A DNA stretch of 28,913 bases from Lachnospiraceae bacterium UBA935 (GTDB lineage: Bacteria > Bacillota > Clostridia > Lachnospirales > Lachnospiraceae). Location: positions 1 through 28,913 of the forward strand of contig DBDJ01000050.1 of the NCBI GenBank assembly GCA_002293525.1, read 5' to 3'. The notes under the pieces are model-generated. The model was given only the letters and a program-made list of their open reading frames with translations, was not told the DNA's origin and made no database searches. Position numbers and translations under genes: made by a program. This document shows, one piece after another, positions 23,676 to 28,913 of the stretch (positions are counted from its first letter, which is position 1; every line of letters starts with the position of its first letter).

Positions 23676-25118
23676 TCAAATAGTCGGCATCCGCAGCAGG
23701 CGGATGTAAAACTCTACGGTTTGATACAAGGTTTCTAAGGGAATGCGTTCGTTATGCCCGTGAATCATGAGGCGTTCGGCTTTGGAAAGCTTCATGGCGG
23801 AAAAACGGTAGACGCGGTCGGTTATGCGGCAATAATGCCGGGAATCACTTGCAGCCATCATCATATAAGGAGAGATCAGGGCATCCGGCCAGGTAGTATG
23901 GATGAGCTGCCTTAGAGTTTCCCATTCCTTGCAGCCGGTATCCGAGTTGATAGAAGGGTTCGTGCCGCTTACTAATGCTATCTTTATCTTATCATTACGG
24001 ATCACTTTTTTGATATAGCGCAGTGCCGCTTCCGTGTCAGTGCTTCCCAGCAGACGCAGGTTCAGTCCCAGCTTTGCCTTAGGCGGCAATATGTTGAAGG
24101 CTTTGCTGCCTTCCATCTGCGTGACGGCGCAGGTGGTGCGCATCATGGCATTCAGCTCGGCGCCCGATATCCGGCAGATCAGTTTTAAGAGCGGCATAAA
24201 ACACCAGAGGTTGGCAAACAGCAGCTTAAAGGCAAAGCTGGAATGCCGGCCGAGGGTGTCGAACATTTCCGCCACCGGTTTGGTGAATTCGGCAGGAAAC
24301 GGATGATTTTCCAGCCTGACGACAGCCTGGGACAGTTGCCCCAGCAGGGTATGCGGCGGGGGAGTTGAGGCATGGCCGCCCTGGCTTTCCCTGCTGCATT
24401 CAATATGGGCGACGCCCTTTTCGCTGATCCCGATCATGGCACAGGGAGCGGAAACACCCGGGAAGGCATTTTGCACAATGGCACCGCCTTCATCAAGCAC
24501 CATCGCCGGAGTTATCCCTTTTTGCTCGAACCAGGAGACGATATCCGCGCAGCTCGGCCCGAGGATTTCTTCGTCGCCGGCAAAGGAAAAATAAATATCC
24601 CGGCTCGGCACAAAGCCGTCCGCCAGCAGGGATTCCGCCGCTTCCAGGATGGCGCACAGCGTTCCCTTGGTGTCCAGGGTCCCGCGCCCCCATAAGACAT
24701 CGTCCTCAATCAGCCCGGCAAAAGGCGGTTTCTCCCAGCACTCCTCATCGGCTGGCACCACGTCATAATGGGCCATCAGGACAAGCGGAGCAGCAGTTTG
24801 CTGTCCTTTCCAGCAATATAAGAGGCCCGTTTTTCCGATTTTCTCAAGGGTGCAGTTACGGTGTACCAGCGGGAACCGTTCTTCCAGTAAGCTGTAAAAC
24901 TTATCAAATTCAGCTTGATCATTTAGCGCTTCCTCCCGATGGGATACGGTTTGGCAGCGGATCATGGCAGCCAGGTCATCAGCCGTTTTTTCCTTGGGAA
25001 CCGTGACGTCTCCCGGTATCGTATCAGGAAGCGCACCGGGCTTAAAACGCCACGTCCTGAACAGAATCACACATACAAATAGCAGGATAATACTCGAAAT
25101 TAATAACGCTGCTTCCAT
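23676..25118 (-). CDS. M20-family metallopeptidase, membrane-anchored (PM20D1/CPS1-like)
   Basis: A 480-residue zinc hydrolase. An N-terminal membrane span (about 3-21) anchors it. The M20 metal ligands are visible: H117 in LMAHYDVVP with D119, D149 in GRGTLDTKG, the catalytic pair E183-E184 in AGDEEILG, and later SDSRHYCRI. The dimerisation-domain motif GGHASTPPPHT is present. The order of motifs and the length match the carboxypeptidase S / PM20D1 group, which cleaves peptides or N-acyl amino acids. It is the last gene of a three-gene minus-strand unit, 12 bases after a membrane protein gene, with AAAGGAGC as ribosome binding site. This suggests that the two membrane proteins handle its substrate or product. 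Confidence 0.9.
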   Translation of the reverse strand: MEAALLISSIILLFVCVILFRTWRFKPGALPDTIPGDVTVPKEKTADDLAAMIRCQTVSHREEALNDQAEFDKFYSLLEERFPLVHRNCTLEKIGKTGLLYCWKGQQTAAPLVLMAHYDVVPADEECWEKPPFAGLIEDDVLWGRGTLDTKGTLCAILEAAESLLADGFVPSRDIYFSFAGDEEILGPSCADIVSWFEQKGITPAMVLDEGGAIVQNAFPGVSAPCAMIGISEKGVAHIECSRESQGGHASTPPPHTLLGQLSQAVVRLENHPFPAEFTKPVAEMFDTLGRHSSFAFKLLFANLWCFMPLLKLICRISGAELNAMMRTTCAVTQMEGSKAFNILPPKAKLGLNLRLLGSTDTEAALRYIKKVIRNDKIKIALVSGTNPSINSDTGCKEWETLRQLIHTTWPDALISPYMMMAASDSRHYCRITDRVYRFSAMKLSKAERLMIHGHNERIPLETLYQTVEFYIRLLRMPTI

Positions 25119-25130
25119 GGTATCGCTCCT

Positions 25131-25787
25131 TTATAACATTCCTTTTTTATATAATAACCGTGCCGCCCCGATCGTGATCAGCGAACCGACCGGAACCAGG
25201 ATCCCTACCGAAGACGCTAACGACGGGACAAGCAGGAAGAGCGTTACCATAAATACCAAGGGGACAACAGCTATTTTCCAGTTTTTACTGACGTACACGA
25301 CGGCAAGCCCGCCGAATAAGGAAGACAGGATATTTTCAAAAGCCGGAACCAGTACCGGGGAGTTAAGGACCGGCGACAGCTGAGTCAGCAGAAAGACTCC
25401 GGCGGCGATGATCAGCGTGGTGACAATGGAGCTGGTAGCCACGGCAATCGTCGAAATCACTTCGCCTTCTTCGGTATTCGGTTTGGCTTTGGCGCTTTCC
25501 ATGGCATTTAAGGCAGCCGGTACTTTCAGGCTGGTCAGGTTGCCTGTCACAAAGCCAAGATAAGAACCGCCGGTTCCCAGCATCGGGGTAAAGGTTACGA
25601 CTTCAATCGTGCCGACCGTCCAGAAGATCGGGGCGACGCCCAGCAGTCCTATAAAAACCGGAGTAAGCCCCGGCCAGGCATCATAGACAATGCAGATGGC
25701 CAAGGGAACAGCGAGGATCAGCACGGCTGCTGTCCATATCCATATTTTCCCGTAAAGATGCGTTTTTTCAATGTAGGTATTTTTCAT
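25131..25787 (-). CDS. Integral membrane protein, partner of the DUF5058 protein
   Basis: A 218-residue hydrophobic protein with about five or six membrane spans. There is a conserved-looking polar stretch in the middle (FTPMLGTGGSYLGFVTGNLTSLKVPAALNA) before a cytoplasmic loop AKAKPNTEEGE. I do not recognise a named family. It lies between the DUF5058 gene (66 bases upstream) and the M20 peptidase (12 bases downstream), and the three probably form one operon. The Gly/Thr/Asn-rich loop could be a substrate pathway, so a two-subunit transporter is a reasonable inference. Ribosome binding site AAAGGAGCC. Confidence 0.8.
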   Translation of the reverse strand: MKNTYIEKTHLYGKIWIWTAAVLILAVPLAICIVYDAWPGLTPVFIGLLGVAPIFWTVGTIEVVTFTPMLGTGGSYLGFVTGNLTSLKVPAALNAMESAKAKPNTEEGEVISTIAVATSSIVTTLIIAAGVFLLTQLSPVLNSPVLVPAFENILSSLFGGLAVVYVSKNWKIAVVPLVFMVTLFLLVPSLASSVGILVPVGSLITIGAARLLYKKGML

Positions 25788-25853
25788 TTAAGGCTCCTTT
25801 ACTTTAATAGCTTTACATTACTATATCGAATTCTTAGAATTTAACTTTTTATT

Positions 25854-26579
25854 CTAACGGACAATAAGCGGGGTGATGATAACGGCAAAAACCATCCCTC
25901 CCAGCATGCTGATGGGCAGGGCGAAGTTTTCCAGCCAGTTCATATGGCATTTTTTAATCAGCAGCCCGCAGACAGCCATCAGCAGGGCGGAAAACAGCAG
26001 AACAAAGATCGGGATAAAACCGGGAAGCCCGCTACGGATATCAGCAAAGACCAGGCCTAAGAAAGCGGCGATCATACCCAGGAACATGGAGGTGATAAAA
26101 AGGTCTCCCCACTTGGAATCCTTGCTGTTCAGCTTGACCAGCCCGTTCTGGATCCGGCGCAGAAGAATCGGCACCAGGACAATGCTGGGCATGATACCAA
26201 GGGTCATCACCCAAGCGATTGCCGAATAGACCTTGGGATCGGTAATGGTTTCCGACAGGGAGATGCCCAGTGCCGTTGCCGTCGAGGTGGCGGCAGGTGT
26301 TTCATAAGTTATCGCTCCTACCACGCTGAGGCGGATCCAAGGCAAAGGGACGCCCAGAAATTTCGACAGGGAAATGACGCCGAGAAGAATGGAAAAAGCC
26401 GGAGCAATGGTAAACAAGGCCGTGGACGCGATGATTTTCCGGATCTGCCTCATGTCCATTCCCAGATTTTGGGCCCGTCGGTAAGCCCTGACAAGAAAGA
26501 AAAGGGACTGCACGATGATAAACAAGATGACCAGAACTGCTAAAACATAAAGAAAAGTACTGTTGGGTGAAAAATTCAT
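25854..26579 (-). CDS. DUF5058 family integral membrane protein
   Basis: A 241-residue protein with about six membrane spans, matching my recollection of DUF5058 (about 240 residues, PF16481) in length and motifs such as IASTALFTIAPAFSILLG, VVGAITYETPAATS and the C-terminal LGGMVFAVIITPL. First gene of the minus-strand operon with a predicted transporter-like membrane protein and an M20 peptidase. The family has no established function; the context suggests transport of amino acids, peptides or acylated amino acids. Ribosome binding site GGAGGAAAGCCC. Confidence 0.85.
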   Translation of the reverse strand: MNFSPNSTFLYVLAVLVILFIIVQSLFFLVRAYRRAQNLGMDMRQIRKIIASTALFTIAPAFSILLGVISLSKFLGVPLPWIRLSVVGAITYETPAATSTATALGISLSETITDPKVYSAIAWVMTLGIMPSIVLVPILLRRIQNGLVKLNSKDSKWGDLFITSMFLGMIAAFLGLVFADIRSGLPGFIPIFVLLFSALLMAVCGLLIKKCHMNWLENFALPISMLGGMVFAVIITPLIVR

Positions 26580-26655
26580 GGGCTTTCCTCCGCTCTTGAA
26601 TATAGCTGTTGCAGGTAGAACCTCCGTAAGGGATACAACAGGATGTTCTGGAAAC

Positions 26656-26685
26656 AGTATACTACCTTTGTGGCAATTTTGTAAA
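26656..26685 (-). promoter_or_regulatory. Promoter of the DUF5058-M20 operon
   Basis: On the minus strand, TTTACA (26680-26685) and TATACT (26656-26661) are 18 bases apart. Transcription starts near 26649, leaving a 70-base leader before the ATG at 26579. No riboswitch was recognised in it. Confidence 0.6.
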
Positions 26686-26720
26686 CAAGGACATTGCTTG
26701 TTACTGGTTACTGGTTATAG

Positions 26721-26800
26721 GGGGGCTCGGGAACCGGGGGGCTGGACAGTCGGTTGTCTCGGCGGACGCCGCAGTGCCAACGCAGAGGAAACCAAAGAAA
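26721..26800 (+). repeat. Interspersed GC-rich repeat, copy C (diverged)
   Basis: The first 34 bases align without gaps to copy A (both start GGGGGGCTCGGG and reach GTCGG); further matches are GGACGC and CAGAGGAA. It faces copy B in inverted orientation, so the transcript could fold into a long hairpin. Confidence 0.5.
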
Positions 26801-26802
26801 GC

Positions 26803-26906
26803 GGCGCCCCTCTGGGCGAGACTGCATGCTATGGGTTCCCCGAAGCGCTATAAACTAGCGTCCAGAGAGAAAATCCGACCGCTCAGCCCTCCGGCACCCG
26901 AGCCGT
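26803..26906 (-). repeat. Interspersed GC-rich repeat, copy B
   Basis: The minus strand matches copy A (11275-11379) almost throughout, with 24 identical bases at 26858-26881 and shared GAACCCA and GTCTCGCCCAGAGGGGC blocks. It is part of the MITE-like element. Confidence 0.7.
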
Positions 26907-27027
26907 TACTGTTCTCAGCCTGGCCGAAGTGCATACGCCGCTACTACACAGTAAACAGTAACTATTGCTTGCGGTGCTGACATTTCTATATTATATTGGT
27001 AAGTAGGTTTGAATATTGTCAGTATCT

Positions 27028-27055
27028 GTTACATATAAAAACTGTGTCATATAAT
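27028..27055 (+). promoter_or_regulatory. Possible promoter of the cardiolipin synthase gene
   Basis: A perfect TATAAT at 27050-27055 is preceded, 16 bases earlier, by the weak -35 GTTACA (27028-27033). The leader would be about 48 bases and contains a small hairpin (GTCCG-TGCAG-CGGAC, about 27083-27097) just before the ribosome binding site. Confidence 0.45.
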
Positions 27056-27108
27056 ATAAAAAGCTTCCACTGTTAATGTCGCGTCCGTGCAGCGGACATG
27101 GGGTAAAG

Positions 27109-28638
27109 ATGAAATATTTAAAAATTTTTGTCAGTAAAATTTTATTGACTGCCGCGCTGTTCCTTCTGCAGCTTGGCTGGTCGCTGTTTTTTCTGATCCG
27201 GCTGACTGAATATTCTGCGGCGGTAAGCGTGGTCTTCCGGATCTTAAGTATTTTGATTATTTTGTTTATTGTCGTGAAGGAGGACAATTCTGCTTATAAA
27301 ATCGGCTGGATCGTGTTGATTATGACCGTGCCGCTGTTTGGCGGGCTTTTTTATCTGGTTTTCGGGAATAAGCGGCCGACCAGAAGGCTGCGCGGGCGGC
27401 TGGAGAAAGAACACCGCAGGCTGGTTTCCGGATTGAAGCAGGATATGGACGTAATGGCGGAAATAAATAGCCTGGATGCGCGGGTGGCGGGAACCGCACG
27501 CTACCTGCACCGGAAAAGTGATTATCCGGTTTTTAAGAATACTGCCGCTGATTACTATAAGATCGGTGAGGATATGTTTGCAGCTATGGTCAGTGATCTG
27601 GAAAAGGCCAAGCAGTTTATCTTTCTTGAGTATTTTATCATTGAAGAAGGTATCATGTGGAACCGGATATTGGAAATATTGAAAAGGAAAGCGGCTGAGG
27701 GAGTGGAAGTCCGTTTGATTTACGACGATGTCGGATCGCTTCTGCACCTGCCGGCAAGATTTGCCAGAGACTGCGAGGCACAGGGCATCAAATGTATGGC
27801 GTTTAATCCGTTTATCCCGCTTTTTTCGCTGGTGATCAACAACCGGGATCACCGGAAAATCTTGCTGATTGACGGCCATACGGCATATACGGGCGGGATT
27901 AACCTTGCCGATGAATATATCAATGAAGTGGAAAGATACGGACACTGGAAAGATACCGGGGTAAGGATAAAAGGAGATGCCGTCTGGAGTTTCACGCTGA
28001 TGTTCCTGGAAATATGGCAGGCGTTCCGGAAAGAAAAGGATGTTTTAGCAGACTTTCTTCCGCATGCCTTCCATCCGGAAGAATTCATAACCGACGGTTA
28101 TGTCCAGCCGTTCAGTGACAGTCCGCTTGACGAGGAAACGGTGGGCGAGAATCTGTATATCGAGATCTTGAACTGTGCCTGTAATTATGTTTACATATTT
28201 ACGCCGTATCTGGTCATTGACAATGAAATGAAGGGAGCTTTATGCATGGCGGCCAAAAGAGGGGTCGACGTGAGGCTGGTGGTGCCGGGGATACCAGATA
28301 AAAAACTGGTATTCCGTCTTACCCGATCTTATTATGGTCCGCTGATCAAGGCCGGTGTCCGGATATATGAGTATACGCCCGGATTCATGCATGCCAAAAG
28401 TATTGTTTGTGATGATGAGACGGCGGTAGTGGGTACGATTAATATGGATTACCGTAGCTTATATTTACATTTTGAATGCGGGATTTATCTGTACCGGACC
28501 GAAATGATAGCCGATCTGAAAGCCGATCTGCTGGAAACGGTTCTTAAGTGCCGGCAGATTGTTCCTGGCAATGTGAAAAGCAGTTTCTTCGGGGGCTTTA
28601 TTGACGCGTTGCTCAGGCTGGCGGCACCGCTGTTTTAA
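27109..28638 (+). CDS. cls: Cardiolipin synthase (phospholipase D superfamily)
   Basis: A 509-residue membrane enzyme that joins two phosphatidylglycerol molecules into cardiolipin and glycerol. Membrane spans lie at about 10-30, 38-56 and 64-86, with the PLDNase N-terminal pattern IGWIVLIMTVPLFGGLFYL. Two HKD catalytic motifs are complete: H248-x-K250-x4-D255 (DHRKILLIDG with YTGGINLADEY) and H428-x-K430-x4-D435 (MHAKSIVCDDE with VGTINMDYRS). The length and order match bacterial ClsA-type enzymes. The start at 27109 is preferred to an in-frame ATG at 27076, which would lie within the leader hairpin. Monocistronic, with the MITE-like element upstream. Confidence 0.93.
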   Translation: MKYLKIFVSKILLTAALFLLQLGWSLFFLIRLTEYSAAVSVVFRILSILIILFIVVKEDNSAYKIGWIVLIMTVPLFGGLFYLVFGNKRPTRRLRGRLEKEHRRLVSGLKQDMDVMAEINSLDARVAGTARYLHRKSDYPVFKNTAADYYKIGEDMFAAMVSDLEKAKQFIFLEYFIIEEGIMWNRILEILKRKAAEGVEVRLIYDDVGSLLHLPARFARDCEAQGIKCMAFNPFIPLFSLVINNRDHRKILLIDGHTAYTGGINLADEYINEVERYGHWKDTGVRIKGDAVWSFTLMFLEIWQAFRKEKDVLADFLPHAFHPEEFITDGYVQPFSDSPLDEETVGENLYIEILNCACNYVYIFTPYLVIDNEMKGALCMAAKRGVDVRLVVPGIPDKKLVFRLTRSYYGPLIKAGVRIYEYTPGFMHAKSIVCDDETAVVGTINMDYRSLYLHFECGIYLYRTEMIADLKADLLETVLKCRQIVPGNVKSSFFGGFIDALLRLAAPLF

Positions 28639-28766
28639 TGAACCCTCCATTAAGTGGTTTTCTGTTGCGAAATAAGGCATAAAATGCCAGTTTTTGAATA
28701 GTTACCTAAGTCACGCCGAGTCGAAACCTGTCATATGATGTAAAAAAGGGTATTTCAGGAGTTTGT

Positions 28767-28913
28767 ATGGATTTTGACAGGCCGAGTTTATGTTTTAATG
28801 TAGGTAACAGTGTGATTTGTACGGATGGAAACCGTTCATGGTGTCAGCCGACCCCCGGCAAGTGGTGCCCTCCGGGTTCCGGACCGGGCCAGCCGCCGAG
28901 GCCGGGCCAGCCA
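28767..28913 (+). CDS. 5' end of a Cys- and Pro-rich protein (partial)
   Basis: ATG at 28767 behind TTTCAGGAG opens 49 codons that run off the window. The sequence has four cysteines in the first 33 residues (LCFNVG, ICTDG, WCQPTP, KWCPPG) and then Gly-Pro-Gln repeats (GPGQPPRPGQP). There is no signal peptide. It is unrecognised; a spore-coat-like, secreted-by-other-means or peptide-precursor protein are all possible, and the full gene is needed. Confidence 0.55.
   Translation, partial: MDFDRPSLCFNVGNSVICTDGNRSWCQPTPGKWCPPGSGPGQPPRPGQP

Larger units (their letters stand above)
26700..26962. mobile_element. 263-bp MITE-like element with terminal inverted repeats and target duplication
   Basis: The left end reads GTTACTGGTTACTGG and the right end, on the other strand, reads GTTACTGTTTACTG, an imperfect terminal inverted repeat of about 14 bases. 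ATTGCTT(G) flanks both sides (26693-26700 and 26964-26971), which looks like a target site duplication. Inside are two inverted copies of the repeat also found at 11275-11379 (26721-26800 plus, 26803-26906 minus) and, at the right, a 58-base unit with its own 9-base inverted repeat ends (26905-26962), related to the element at 8446-8497. No transposase is encoded, so it would need one in trans. Confidence 0.65.

Noticed and set aside
26580..26650. Riboswitch in the leader of the DUF5058 operon
   Set aside because: A few short inverted repeats (AACA..TGTT) are present but no known riboswitch core could be recognised.
26563..26980. Short plus-strand open frames across the MITE-like element
   Set aside because: They overlap repeats and inverted repeats, lack ribosome binding sites and read as low-quality protein.
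28646..28668. Terminator after the cardiolipin synthase gene
   Set aside because: Only a 4-bp stem (AACC/GGTT) with a large loop; too weak to support.

Overview
The window looks like a piece of a Gram-positive Bacillota chromosome, most likely class Clostridia. The signs are AGGAGG-type ribosome binding sites, sigma-A boxes with 17-base spacers, lipobox lipoproteins, a secreted starch enzyme beside a membrane-tethered binding protein, an AgrC/LytTR-style two-component pair and a DUF5058 membrane protein. Species cannot be read from the sequence. The first 1.25 kb is clearly AT-richer than the rest.

Layout. 1-1490: the 3' end of a polymorphic toxin gene (Ntox24-like tip, probably Rhs/WapA class), two small candidate immunity or orphan genes, and two decayed fragments. 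1547-11217: a starch/maltodextrin locus on the plus strand. It has its own promoter, a secreted GH13_2 enzyme with CBM20, a membrane-anchored protein with three CBM26-like modules, a lipoprotein sugar-binding protein with two permeases, a cytoplasmic GH13 enzyme and a LacI regulator. Starch would be cut outside, held at the surface, imported as maltodextrins and cut again inside. No transporter ATPase is present, so a shared MsmK-type ATPase elsewhere is implied. 11218-14027: a repeat copy, a truncated gene relic and a cobalamin-dependent methionine synthase without a reactivation domain. 14028-17222: a small secreted protein, a divergent pair (galactokinase-like GHMP kinase on minus, DUF6612-like lipoprotein on plus) and several terminators and operators.

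17244-23660: a DHH phosphoesterase with an unrecognised C-terminal region, a LytTR response regulator, an unusual 17-bp tandem repeat, a short GHKL sensor kinase, and a TIR - membrane segment - coiled coil - beta-propeller protein. 23676-26579 (minus): two integral membrane proteins (one DUF5058) and an M20 peptidase, probably one operon. 26580-28913: a 263-bp MITE-like element, a cardiolipin synthase and the start of a Cys/Pro-rich protein that runs off the end.

The observations most worth following are: the MITE-like family (8446-8497, 26700-26962, related repeat 11275-11379) with terminal inverted repeats and apparent target duplications; the 17-bp repeat between the response regulator and kinase genes, which forms a chain of ATGA-coupled minigenes; the TIR-propeller gene next to a two-component system and a DHH phosphoesterase; and the membrane-anchored triple-CBM26 protein in the starch locus.
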